From the IMG/VR virus record IMGVR_UViG_3300009509_001033, positions 1 through 64,000 of that record: a DNA stretch of 64,000 nt; one strand, written 5' to 3'. Source of the stretch: a virus. Under the pieces are notes generated by a model. It was not told where the DNA came from. It saw only the letters and a list, made by a program, of their open reading frames with translations, and searched no databases. Shown here in pieces: positions 32,685 through 42,503 of the stretch (positions within the stretch are counted from its first letter, which is position 1; each line of letters opens with the position of its first letter). The position numbers and the translations under genes were made by a program.

Positions 32685-34319
32685 CTATATTACAAGCTTT
32701 AGGGCTTGTTCTACTACATCTTCTGGATCTGGGAGATATGGTCTTATATCCCCATCTTTAACCCAATCAAGTGTTGCACCATGGACCTCAGTTGGATTAG
32801 AGCTAATATCATCACAGGTCAGTCTTTTGTAAAGAGAGATAGTTTTGTAGTCTCTTCCACCCTCTATACCACCACCTCTCCATGGAAGCACATGGGATGG
32901 GTGTTTACAAGTGGGAATAAATAAAATCCAATTATCAAATGCACCTGCAATATGAATAGGTGCAGAGCAATTTGATATAGTTACTCTAGCTTTGCTTATT
33001 ATAGCAAACAAACCTTTAACTGTTAACATATCACGAAAATCTCTTATACCTTTTGGCAAATCTACCTCAACATATCCTTGTTCGTCTGATATGTGCTTTC
33101 CTATAATACCAGTATTTTTATGTTCCTTGTAGATGCCGTTAATTACTGCTTCCCACCAGTCTTTAGGAAATGTTTTACTTTCCCATCCTCTGCCAGGATG
33201 AATTAGAATCATGTTTGAAAACCCTCTTAATGACCCACCATTTAAATTTCTTAATTCGTTAAGTGCATCTTCTGTTACTTCTAATTGTATTTGTCTGTGC
33301 TCATCTGGTAGGATTTTTCGTATACATGAAAGACTTGAAAAATCTTGTGAATGCATTAGTGTTTGTGCTGCTACATTCCAAACATCTGGTCTTCCTTCAG
33401 GACTTGGCATTGTCTCCATATGATAATCAGGAACTCTTTTGGTATTATATGCCCTTGAGTGATATATTCTAATTCTGTCTTTCATGTGATGATAAATTTC
33501 TGGCCAATCTGTTCTAACAACCATATCAGAGACCGGAAATGCAACATCCTTTATATATCTAACAACAGGTTCAGCATCTATTTGATCACCTATACCACCA
33601 CCAACAGTAATAACAATATTTCGTGGATATTTGTCTTTGTGATCACCTTCATTTGCTTTCCATATCTCAAGATCTTGATTAATAATGCTCATTAATTCTG
33701 TTGTATTAACATTGTCGGGAGCACCAGCATAATGGATTATATAAGAATTATATCTTTGGTCACCTGTTATTTCATCCATACATGTCATTCTATTATAAGG
33801 ATATGGTAAATCAAACATCTTCCATTCATCTCTGAAGATCTTTAAATTAATATAGCCTTGTTCATACATTCCTAGTTTAATAAGTCTTTCGGGTAGTTTG
33901 AAAAGAACTCTATGTTTTTTAGATAAAACCATTACACCGGAATTGTAATAGGATCTACCATCCCATTTAGGAATTTCCTCTTTATAAGCCATTACAGCTT
34001 CACGTAGGGATTCCATTCGTGAAACAAAATGACCTTCATTAAACATTCCTATTTTATCTGAGGGAACTATTTCGGTAAGGTCAGGACAATCATCTCTAAC
34101 AATAATGTCTGTGTCGAGAAAAATTATTCTGTCATAATCTGGAAGCAGATCATAGAGCAAGAATTTGCTCCAGTGAGGTTGATTACAAGTTAACATATCA
34201 CTTAATACTATGAAATCTGCTTTGATCCTTTTTGCATATGCTTCTAAGGTAGGATGAGTTAATGTAGCTAATGCTTCAAATTTATTTCCAATTGTTAAAG
34301 TTACTACAGCTTTCTTCAT
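32685..34319 (-). CDS. GT8-like and GT9-like glycosyltransferase fusion
   Basis: A 544-aa protein. Residues 1-230 form a GT8-like GT-A domain: IIFLDTDIIVRDD with the DTD metal site (69-71) and SYYNSGVMVL. Residues about 235-544 form a GT9-like (ADP-heptose LPS heptosyltransferase-type) domain: IVITVGGGIGDQIDAEP, ILIHPGRGWESKTFPKDWW and ISNCSAPIHIAGAF. ATG 34319 is used because GGAGG is 11 bases before it; the GTG at 34337 lies on that site. It is the first gene after the promoter at 34353. It probably extends the phage-specified glycan. Confidence 0.8.
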   Translation of the reverse strand: MKKAVVTLTIGNKFEALATLTHPTLEAYAKRIKADFIVLSDMLTCNQPHWSKFLLYDLLPDYDRIIFLDTDIIVRDDCPDLTEIVPSDKIGMFNEGHFVSRMESLREAVMAYKEEIPKWDGRSYYNSGVMVLSKKHRVLFKLPERLIKLGMYEQGYINLKIFRDEWKMFDLPYPYNRMTCMDEITGDQRYNSYIIHYAGAPDNVNTTELMSIINQDLEIWKANEGDHKDKYPRNIVITVGGGIGDQIDAEPVVRYIKDVAFPVSDMVVRTDWPEIYHHMKDRIRIYHSRAYNTKRVPDYHMETMPSPEGRPDVWNVAAQTLMHSQDFSSLSCIRKILPDEHRQIQLEVTEDALNELRNLNGGSLRGFSNMILIHPGRGWESKTFPKDWWEAVINGIYKEHKNTGIIGKHISDEQGYVEVDLPKGIRDFRDMLTVKGLFAIISKARVTISNCSAPIHIAGAFDNWILFIPTCKHPSHVLPWRGGGIEGGRDYKTISLYKRLTCDDISSNPTEVHGATLDWVKDGDIRPYLPDPEDVVEQALKLVI

Positions 34320-34352
34320 ATGTACATATTCCTCCACAGGTAATTTTTTTAC

Positions 34353-34381
34353 ATTGTATCATAAGTTATTTAGATTGTAAA
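34353..34381 (-). promoter_or_regulatory. Sigma70-like promoter for leftward operon
   Basis: Read on the minus strand: -35 TTTACA (34381-34376), 17-base spacer, -10 TACAAT (34358-34353), about 30 bases before the ATG at 34319. It is one of the few gaps on this strand. It probably starts the leftward operon down to 18611 and abuts the end of the RCC1 gene. Confidence 0.6.
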
Positions 34382-37300
34382 TTATGGATTTCCATATGCA
34401 GGTGTCCATCCAGCAGGAGGGGCAACACTGCTTGCCTTTATCCAATCAAAAGTAACACCAAAGGATATAACAGCAGGTGGATTGACAGGATCTTCATCGG
34501 CATGGTTTGCAAACAAGCCAATGAAACCTGACTTTCCTGCAAATTGGCTAATAGTCCAGTTTCCTATAAGATTCCAGGTAGTGCCATTGTTTGACCACCA
34601 TACAGAAATACTAGTATTTGATCTATAGATTTGGAAACCCAAATTCATATCTGTATTTCCTGCTGCTGATCTTGTAGATCCAACACCATTTATTACTTGT
34701 CTTACCTCTCTCTTTTCACCATCTGCATAAGTTCTCCAAGCACCGAACCAGTTCAAATGGTCAATCCAGAAGAACATACCACATCTCTGCCAGTTTGAAC
34801 TTACCCAGAAAGAAGGATTGATTCTAAAGAAACAGTTAATAGTAAATACTGAAGAACCCACATAGGAAACGGCATAAGCCATATTTTGTGTATCAGTGGA
34901 AGCTCCATCACCGGACCACATTTGCATCCCATTACTTCTACCAACTTGACCCCATGTTAACCAATGTGGAGCTAGATTAGAAGAAGCACCATATGATGTA
35001 TCAAAGAAATCATATCCAGGGAAGAACATTTCATCAAAACATGGTAGAGTTGAAGCTGGAGTATATAATGGTGTTCCACCAACTGTTTCTATTGTATCTA
35101 TGCCCAATCTTCCTCCACCACCATAACCCCATTTCCAGGTTCTACATCCTTCAGGTCTTTGCTCTAAGCCAATATTATGGTAGTACCCTGCTTTGATATC
35201 TGTAAAAGAGATTGCTTTACCAACAGGATCAAACAAATCATCACGATAATCGTCAGTCCATATTGATCTAGTTCCAGGTGCAAGATTATAGCCAGGACCA
35301 ATACCACTTGCTAACCTGTCGAAAATCCAACTTCTATATACTGATATAGGAGAACTATAATTAGTACCAGAAGATTCTATTCCAAGAGCACAACCATGAC
35401 TAACTCCAGCTTCTTCACCTCTACCCCATGCCCATACAGAACCATCTTCTTTTAATCCCATGGAGTGTAAAGAACCTGCTGCCATTTTTACAAATTTGTG
35501 ACCTCCAGCAATTGGTGTTGGTGATCCTCTGTTGGTTTGTGTACCATCACCAACTTCTCCATAATCATTAGTACCCCATCCAAAGGCATTACCACCAACA
35601 TCACAACCAAGAACAGTGTAGTTAGTTCCAGGGGAAATCATTCTCCAATTATAATCACCATAAACGGATACTGGAGTGCTTGCATCACCTCCTGGTGCTC
35701 CAAGAGCACCATCATAATCTCTTCCCCATGCCCATGCTTCACCATTTGCTTTGATTCCAAAGGTTGTTCTACCATTACATACTAAGTCTACAAAAGAATG
35801 TCCACCAAAAACGGATACAGGAGAACTTCTTGAAGTATTAGGAAGATTGGCACCAAGTTCACCATATGTATTACCCCCCCAACACCATACAGAACCATCG
35901 GCTTTCATACCACATGTATGAGAAAACCCTGCACAAACTTTTTCAAAAACATGCCCACCAGCAACGGAAACAGGGTAGCTACTGTCAGTTGTTGAATTGT
36001 TACCCAATTGACCTGCTGAATTATCTCCAAATGTTCTGGCAGTTCCATCTACTTCTAATACGATGTTATGATAAGTTCCAACACCTATTGCTTTAAAACT
36101 TCTGGATTTAATTAAAGTTGGAACCCACCTATCGGTAATATCACCTATACCTAATTGACCTTGACTGTTATCTCCCCATCCCCAGAGAGAACCAGACATT
36201 AAAGTAGTTTGGTAAGCACATTCTATATCAAACTCACATGGTAGAGGTATTGCAACTGGAGTAGATGTTGGATTATCACATGGAATATCTCCCCATTGCC
36301 ATATTTGACCATTTGCATCTAGAGCATAACTGTATTGTGTTCCAGCAGCAATGTCAATAATGTTTGAAAGTCCTGGTACTGAAATTGGAGATGATTTATT
36401 AGTTGTAGTACCATCACCTAATTGCCCTCCAGCATTGTCTCCCCATGCCCACACTTCATCAATTTCCGATATTGCTAGGTTATGATTGTCACCTGCTGCT
36501 ATATCTTTGAAGAGAATATCAGTTGGAACTAATGTTGGGGATGCTTTAACTGTTTCAGGTGTAATTTGAGCTAATGATGTTGCAGTGGGTATTGATTTTC
36601 CTGCTGTTGTATTATCACCAATATGTTGCCAACTACCCCATGCCCAGACTTGACCATCAGAGTCAATAGCAACAGTTCCACTCTCACCACCAATTACAAA
36701 ATTAACAAAACTATATGACTGACCACTTCCAAGAACTGATGTTGGGCTTGATACAACAGTAACAGTGCCAACACCACACTCTCCATTATTGTTTTCTCCC
36801 CACATCCAAAGGGAACCATCTGCTCTAAGGAAACCGTGAGTTGCTGATTGTATTCCAGTTGCAACTTTGATTGCATTATGTGGTGAACCCAAAACTATTG
36901 TTGGAGTGCTTCTGTTTATCGGACCTCCCATAAAAGCCCAAGGTGGAGACATAGCATTGTAGTATTCGTTATAACCACACATCCAAACATTACCACTATT
37001 ATCTAACCATATAGAATTAGCTTCTCCCATACTTGCATTTTTCCAAACTGAGGGCCAACCCACACCTGTAGCCACAGGGTCAGGTGACCCTCTGCCTGTT
37101 GTATCATTTGTACATAGTCTACCTTGGCTATTTTCCCCCCAGACAAACCCACCACCAGCAAAGTCAAGAGTTAGACCACCATTTGAACCCATAGAGAGAA
37201 GTTTGTGTGCTCTTGCTATAAATGGATGAGTACAACCAACACCACAAGCAGAGTGCATAATTGCTTCTACATCTTTTGGGCTTGAAAAACTAGTTGCTCC

Positions 37301-38272
37301 ACCAAGACCTGCTAATGGATACTGACCTGTATTCCCCCAACAGAATAGATATCCAAATTCGTCTAAAGCACATGCAGTATTACCAGCACCAGTAGCACCA
37401 ATCCAGAATTTGTAGGCACCAGAATAGAGAACCGATGTTGGAGATGATTTATTAACTTCCCATTGACCATTTCCAAGATTTCCTTGAGTTGCTTCCCCCC
37501 ACATCCACATAGAACCATCTTCTTTAATTGCCCATGATTGATTGTCTCCAAATACTCCAATACCTGCACAAACTCCAGGAACACCACAAGCTTCATCTCT
37601 ATCTAAAGCAGAGTTAAGAATATTTCTTGTATCTGCTGCCCATCCTTGAGGTCCAGCTACGGTAACAGGAGAACTTCTATCGGTTAAAGTACCATCTCCA
37701 AGTAAACCCCATCCAGGAGAAAAAACATAGTTAAGACCCCACATCCAAAGTTTTCCTGTATTACGATCTATTGCACCAGAAAAACCAGTAGAACCAGCAC
37801 CAATTGCTCCTATTTCAAATTGAACTCCACCAAGCTGACCAGCATCATCACATCCCCATGACCATACAGTACCGTCTGCTTTAAGACCTATAGAGTGGCA
37901 TTCACCAGCATCAACCTTAATAAATTCGTGATCACCAAGGACAGAAACAGGAGAAGATGCAGTAACAGGAGCAGTTCCAGTGCCTAATTGTCCAGTTGTT
38001 CCTCTACCCCATGACCATAGAGAACTATTTCGTTTTAGACCTAGTATATGATACCATCCAGCAGCAATATAGTCGAATTTATGAATACCAGCAACTATAC
38101 CTGGAGTGCTTTTTCCTGTAAGAGTACCATCACCTAATTGACCGTATTGGTTGTCTCCCCATGAAAAAACTCTACCGTCATTCCTAAGTCCATAACCAGA
38201 CTTAAGACCTGCTGTTACTTGAGTAAAAATTCCATCTGACAAAACTGCTATTGGACTGCTTCTATCTGCCAT
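34382..38272 (-). CDS. Giant RCC1-repeat protein (1296 aa)
   Basis: I count about 19 RCC1-type repeats of about 50 residues (WxWGxNxxGQLGDGT, then SSPxxV, a hydrophobic strand, and AGxxHxxGLxxDG). These fold as beta-propellers. Several repeats have Cys (HTCGMK...VWCWG), typical of secreted bacterial forms. Residues about 1105-1296 form a separate concanavalin-like domain. The protein begins mid-repeat (MADRSSPIAV), exactly where the upstream protein stops after LGDG, and in the same frame. Probably a virion fibre or adhesin. There is no signal peptide, so virion assembly or another export route is needed. Confidence 0.85.
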   Translation of the reverse strand: MADRSSPIAVLSDGIFTQVTAGLKSGYGLRNDGRVFSWGDNQYGQLGDGTLTGKSTPGIVAGIHKFDYIAAGWYHILGLKRNSSLWSWGRGTTGQLGTGTAPVTASSPVSVLGDHEFIKVDAGECHSIGLKADGTVWSWGCDDAGQLGGVQFEIGAIGAGSTGFSGAIDRNTGKLWMWGLNYVFSPGWGLLGDGTLTDRSSPVTVAGPQGWAADTRNILNSALDRDEACGVPGVCAGIGVFGDNQSWAIKEDGSMWMWGEATQGNLGNGQWEVNKSSPTSVLYSGAYKFWIGATGAGNTACALDEFGYLFCWGNTGQYPLAGLGGATSFSSPKDVEAIMHSACGVGCTHPFIARAHKLLSMGSNGGLTLDFAGGGFVWGENSQGRLCTNDTTGRGSPDPVATGVGWPSVWKNASMGEANSIWLDNSGNVWMCGYNEYYNAMSPPWAFMGGPINRSTPTIVLGSPHNAIKVATGIQSATHGFLRADGSLWMWGENNNGECGVGTVTVVSSPTSVLGSGQSYSFVNFVIGGESGTVAIDSDGQVWAWGSWQHIGDNTTAGKSIPTATSLAQITPETVKASPTLVPTDILFKDIAAGDNHNLAISEIDEVWAWGDNAGGQLGDGTTTNKSSPISVPGLSNIIDIAAGTQYSYALDANGQIWQWGDIPCDNPTSTPVAIPLPCEFDIECAYQTTLMSGSLWGWGDNSQGQLGIGDITDRWVPTLIKSRSFKAIGVGTYHNIVLEVDGTARTFGDNSAGQLGNNSTTDSSYPVSVAGGHVFEKVCAGFSHTCGMKADGSVWCWGGNTYGELGANLPNTSRSSPVSVFGGHSFVDLVCNGRTTFGIKANGEAWAWGRDYDGALGAPGGDASTPVSVYGDYNWRMISPGTNYTVLGCDVGGNAFGWGTNDYGEVGDGTQTNRGSPTPIAGGHKFVKMAAGSLHSMGLKEDGSVWAWGRGEEAGVSHGCALGIESSGTNYSSPISVYRSWIFDRLASGIGPGYNLAPGTRSIWTDDYRDDLFDPVGKAISFTDIKAGYYHNIGLEQRPEGCRTWKWGYGGGGRLGIDTIETVGGTPLYTPASTLPCFDEMFFPGYDFFDTSYGASSNLAPHWLTWGQVGRSNGMQMWSGDGASTDTQNMAYAVSYVGSSVFTINCFFRINPSFWVSSNWQRCGMFFWIDHLNWFGAWRTYADGEKREVRQVINGVGSTRSAAGNTDMNLGFQIYRSNTSISVWWSNNGTTWNLIGNWTISQFAGKSGFIGLFANHADEDPVNPPAVISFGVTFDWIKASSVAPPAGWTPAYGNP

Positions 38273-38275
38273 GTT

Positions 38276-41200
38276 TTATCCATCTCCTAATTGTCCTAGG
38301 GCATCATCTCCCCATGCCCATATCTTGCCATCCTCATCAATACCAAGGGTGAAGTCTCCACCACCTGACATATCAATCCATTTCTTATTTCCTATTACTT
38401 GCACTGGAGAACGTCTATTTGTTATTGTACCGTCACCAAGTTTTCCATCAGTATTACAACCCCATGCCCATGCTTGCCATGAGGTAGTACATTTTAATAA
38501 TGTTGAATGTAAATAATTACCAGTGTTAGGTAGTAAGTTTACACACTCTTCTGCTCCGATTGCTCCACAATGTGGAATACTTCTAGCACTCTGGTCAGTA
38601 TGATGAAGCAATTTTCCATATTCACCTGCTCCCCATGTACAAATAGTTCCATCCTTTTTTAATGCATATGTATGCATTTCACCAGCAGCAAAATCAATAA
38701 ATGTGTGATCACCATAAACAGAAGTTGGTGTGCTTTTCTGATCTAATGAATTAACTCCAAGCTGACCATAATCATTTCTGCCCCATGCCCATACTTTATA
38801 ATTGCTATCTAAGGCAATATTGTGGTAACCACCTGCATCAATGTCAATAAAATCCTGACCACTTGCAGGAACTTCACCACCTGATGGTAAAATAGGTATT
38901 TCATCTCCAGTATCAACACCTATAGTTCTAATTATTTCTTTACCATTAACAGCAACACCAATCCAGTCAACAAAACCTGCTGTATCTGCTAACATGCCCC
39001 AATCTGCTCCAAATCCCCAAGTACCAGCACCAGTAATGTCATTATCCTCTATTATCATATCCCATCCTCTTGGCATAGGATATCCATAAGGCCAAGCTTT
39101 GCCTTTTAGTATATTTCCTTGGATTCTGAGCCTAATCCACATCCAATCTCCGTTTCTCCAAAGATTGCCTTGTAATGGGACATAAACACCTGTATCAGTG
39201 TTATATCCAGGGCAACGGTGATGTCCAGGATTTTCAACACAGAATACACAATGTCTAGGTACAAGCATTTCTCCTAGACTAGTAAACGAACCATTTACAA
39301 TTTTCATCATTCTTACTCCACCATCATTTCCATGGTTAAAGGCAAAACGATAATATGTATTAGTGGTTTGGCTTATATCTTTAACTCTTCCACAAATATG
39401 GAGAAAGTCATGATAACTTTCATCACCATGTAGTTTCATTAAAGCTAATATATCTTGATCTTCATAATTATCTAGTATTCTGTTGGCAATAATATTGTCA
39501 TTAGTAGCACCTGAATGTTTTCTTCTTGCAGTCACAGGACCGAATTTATTTGTTGTTCCAAAATCTCCAGGGTCAATAATTGTCCATTCACCATTTGGAT
39601 ATTGTCCATGCTCCCAATCATTGCTAAATCCCAATCCAGGACCAAAACATGGGTGTGTTCCATATTGGCAGAAAAATCCAAGAGAGAATGTAATTCCACC
39701 ATCCCAACAACAATAGCCAGAATATTCTGTATATTGGCTGAAATCTGTATACCAATCGGGTGTTATTATTTCCTGTTGTCCTGGAACTTCTATTGCTGCT
39801 TCAGTTCCACCACCACCAGCACCAATATCAATACCTGCTGCTGTTGATGCTTGTGTAAATGTATTGTCTCCCCATGCATATACTTGACCATCTTGAGCCA
39901 ATGCTAATGAGTGCTCTGCTCCAGCAGCAACTTTAACATATTTCTTTGATGGAAGACCTGTAACAGCAACCGGAGAACTTCTGTTAATTAAGTCACCTAC
40001 TCCCAATTGTCCTTTATTATTTCTGCCCCATGCCCATACACTTCCTGTTGAATCAATTCCAAGAGAGTGATAGAGTCCAGCAGCAGCAGTTTCGAATCTT
40101 CCTATACTTCTTGGTGAAGCTTGATTTGATAAGAATCCTAATAGATATTGTGCTTCATCTGCTGGAAAGTAAGGACTTGTTTTTCCTTGTACTGCAAGAA
40201 CACTTACCGGAGAACTAAAGCTTGTACTTCTAAAGTTTCCATATGGAAATCCCCATCCCCAGAGAAGACCGTCTTCATCAAGTGCAAAAGTAGAATTTGC
40301 TGCACAAATAATTGTAACAAAGGAACGTCCACCTACTACTGATTTTGGAGAATTTCTTTGTGTTCTTGTATTGTCACCTAACTGTCCGTAGGTGTTCCAT
40401 CCCCAACACCATGCAGTACCGTCACTTGCTCTTAATGCACATGTATGTCTATATCCACATGAGAAATCTTTCCAGCCACTATTATCATTAATCGGTCCTG
40501 CCACTGCAACCGGAGCACTTGTCCAATTACCTGTAGTATCCCCTAATTGATTATAATCATTATATCCCCAACAGAAAATTCTACCACCACTTTTTCCTAT
40601 ATCTGATGCACAGGCAAAATTTTGTCCTTGGTCAACATGTGTTACATACCATCCTTGTTCACATTGATAATCAAGCAGTCCTTGTATCAAGTAAGGGACA
40701 GGCATTTCATATGGAGCACAACATGTTACTGGTGAACTTCTATGTACATTATCCCAATCAGGTACTTTCCATTGAGCACCTGCTGCCATTAGAATCCCTC
40801 TAGTTTGAACCCCTCTAATTCTATAACCCCAATCAGGTACTTCCTCTCTTCCTAAAAGATTGTCACTCCATCCAATAGTAAAGGTGTTATCATATTCGGC
40901 ACTAACATGACCTACTTTACCCCAAAGAGGAAGTGCAATTGGAGATGTTACACTATTAGTATTACCTCTTCCTAACTGACCATAGTTGTTATATCCCCAT
41001 CCGTATAAAGTACCATCTTCACCTATGGCAAGACTATGATTAGATCCAGCATCAACTATTCCTTTCTTTCCACAACTATTACACATTAAGTCTGTTCCAG
41101 GTCTCATTACCTTTACCCCTCCAGGTAGAGGAAGGACTGCTCTTGGAGTGCTAGTATTTACTAAGGCACCAATACCACATCTATGGTAGTTATTATAGCT

Positions 41201-42499
41201 ACAATAACCCCATGCCCAAAGGTCACCAGTTGCATCTACTGCTATGTTAAAATAGTTGCCCCCATTTCCTATATCAAGAAAAATATGTCCACCATAAACT
41301 GACAATGGAGAGGATTGATTACCACTTATATTAGCACCTAAGCTACCTAGGGTCTGTTGCCCCCATGTCCATGCTTGACCTGTTGATTTTTCTAATATAA
41401 ATCCTGCTGACTCTGAACCTTTAGTAAGCCAAGGATAGGTCAATTCTTGTGAGTATTCGATTAAGGCACCTTGTTCACCCAACTCTTCTGGGGTAGCACC
41501 AGAAGGTGCCACAAATCCCAATTGACCATAATCATTTCTGCCCCATCCCCATAAAACTCCATTTATATCTATTGCCATGCTATGGTCTGCTGAAGACGAA
41601 ACTTCTACAAACTTTCTATTTCCTTGAACGGCAACCGGAGAGGATTTACTAATATTAGTACCATCACCTAATTGTCCATAAGTGTTATCTCCCCATGCAT
41701 ATACTTTACCGTCATAATTTAAACCTAGTGAATGGTTTCTTCCACCTGCAATGTCAATAAGGTTCAGATCTCCCACTAATTCTACTGCTTGTGGGTCTAC
41801 TGCTGGTACTACGTCAAAATCACTGAAACTGACATTAAAAGGAGTACCACTTCCAGCTTGTGCTGCCCATAGACCAATATATAGAGGTTCAGAAGAAGTA
41901 ATCAAAAAACCAGTTTCAGGATTTGCATCAACAAAGTTTATACCATCAATGCTATAAGAACATTCAATTACTCCATTTGTTCTTGATATTCTCATCCAAA
42001 TTGGGGAAACATTTATTAAAGGATCTGCACCAGTACCATCGAAATTTCTATTATTGTTTAGGGTAGCATCAAAATGATAACAGTTAAGATATTTAAAACC
42101 ACTATAAATCACACGAAGTCCAGCTTTTTTAGAAGCAGCAGATGAACTTTCTGCTACTACAAGACCTGCTTGTTCAGAGTTTTGGTTGATAGTATCAACA
42201 TGATATATTTTAGCAGTTACTATAAAATCAGATTCGTTAACTATCTGGTATACCCAAGTCGGTGTAAAAGTGGCAGAACTTTGACTTCCTGCACCTGCTG
42301 TTATAGTTAGATAACCAGCACTTGCTGCTTCAGTGAAAGAACCCCCTCCACCAAGGTCTTGTTGAGTCCAGTAGTCAGCTATAACAGCATCTTCAAAAAC
42401 ATCAGGATATAATCCAGTGAGTGTACTATATTTAGTATAGTCTCCTAATTGACCATATTTGTTACTTCCCCATGAAAAGATCTTACCTGTAATTGGCAT
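38276..42499 (-). CDS. Giant RCC1-repeat protein (1407 aa)
   Basis: About 15 RCC1-type repeats, interrupted by two inserted domains. A concanavalin/DUF1349-like jelly roll at about residues 30-235 splits the first repeat. A second beta-rich insert with many Cys/His/Trp lies at about 880-1190. The last residues are AWGDDALGQLGDG and then TAA, so the repeat is cut and resumed at the next gene. It shares Cys-rich blocks and a 48-base exact DNA match with the gene at 42504. A likely host- or particle-binding protein next to tail genes. Confidence 0.85.
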   Translation of the reverse strand: MPITGKIFSWGSNKYGQLGDYTKYSTLTGLYPDVFEDAVIADYWTQQDLGGGGSFTEAASAGYLTITAGAGSQSSATFTPTWVYQIVNESDFIVTAKIYHVDTINQNSEQAGLVVAESSSAASKKAGLRVIYSGFKYLNCYHFDATLNNNRNFDGTGADPLINVSPIWMRISRTNGVIECSYSIDGINFVDANPETGFLITSSEPLYIGLWAAQAGSGTPFNVSFSDFDVVPAVDPQAVELVGDLNLIDIAGGRNHSLGLNYDGKVYAWGDNTYGQLGDGTNISKSSPVAVQGNRKFVEVSSSADHSMAIDINGVLWGWGRNDYGQLGFVAPSGATPEELGEQGALIEYSQELTYPWLTKGSESAGFILEKSTGQAWTWGQQTLGSLGANISGNQSSPLSVYGGHIFLDIGNGGNYFNIAVDATGDLWAWGYCSYNNYHRCGIGALVNTSTPRAVLPLPGGVKVMRPGTDLMCNSCGKKGIVDAGSNHSLAIGEDGTLYGWGYNNYGQLGRGNTNSVTSPIALPLWGKVGHVSAEYDNTFTIGWSDNLLGREEVPDWGYRIRGVQTRGILMAAGAQWKVPDWDNVHRSSPVTCCAPYEMPVPYLIQGLLDYQCEQGWYVTHVDQGQNFACASDIGKSGGRIFCWGYNDYNQLGDTTGNWTSAPVAVAGPINDNSGWKDFSCGYRHTCALRASDGTAWCWGWNTYGQLGDNTRTQRNSPKSVVGGRSFVTIICAANSTFALDEDGLLWGWGFPYGNFRSTSFSSPVSVLAVQGKTSPYFPADEAQYLLGFLSNQASPRSIGRFETAAAGLYHSLGIDSTGSVWAWGRNNKGQLGVGDLINRSSPVAVTGLPSKKYVKVAAGAEHSLALAQDGQVYAWGDNTFTQASTAAGIDIGAGGGGTEAAIEVPGQQEIITPDWYTDFSQYTEYSGYCCWDGGITFSLGFFCQYGTHPCFGPGLGFSNDWEHGQYPNGEWTIIDPGDFGTTNKFGPVTARRKHSGATNDNIIANRILDNYEDQDILALMKLHGDESYHDFLHICGRVKDISQTTNTYYRFAFNHGNDGGVRMMKIVNGSFTSLGEMLVPRHCVFCVENPGHHRCPGYNTDTGVYVPLQGNLWRNGDWMWIRLRIQGNILKGKAWPYGYPMPRGWDMIIEDNDITGAGTWGFGADWGMLADTAGFVDWIGVAVNGKEIIRTIGVDTGDEIPILPSGGEVPASGQDFIDIDAGGYHNIALDSNYKVWAWGRNDYGQLGVNSLDQKSTPTSVYGDHTFIDFAAGEMHTYALKKDGTICTWGAGEYGKLLHHTDQSARSIPHCGAIGAEECVNLLPNTGNYLHSTLLKCTTSWQAWAWGCNTDGKLGDGTITNRRSPVQVIGNKKWIDMSGGGDFTLGIDEDGKIWAWGDDALGQLGDG
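40400..40447 (-). repeat. 48-base exact repeat between two RCC1 genes (copy 1)
   Basis: Identical to 45558-45605 in the neighbouring RCC1 gene. It encodes the block HTCALRASDGTAWCWG. The surrounding protein is similar but not identical, so recent exchange or conversion is likely. Confidence 0.9.
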
Positions 42500-42503
42500 A
42501 TTT

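Noticed and set aside
38276-38278. Stop-codon readthrough or an altered genetic code joining two RCC1 genes
   Set aside because: TAA ends many other genes here normally, and the next gene has its own ATG and a Shine-Dalgarno. Kept only as a split-gene observation.
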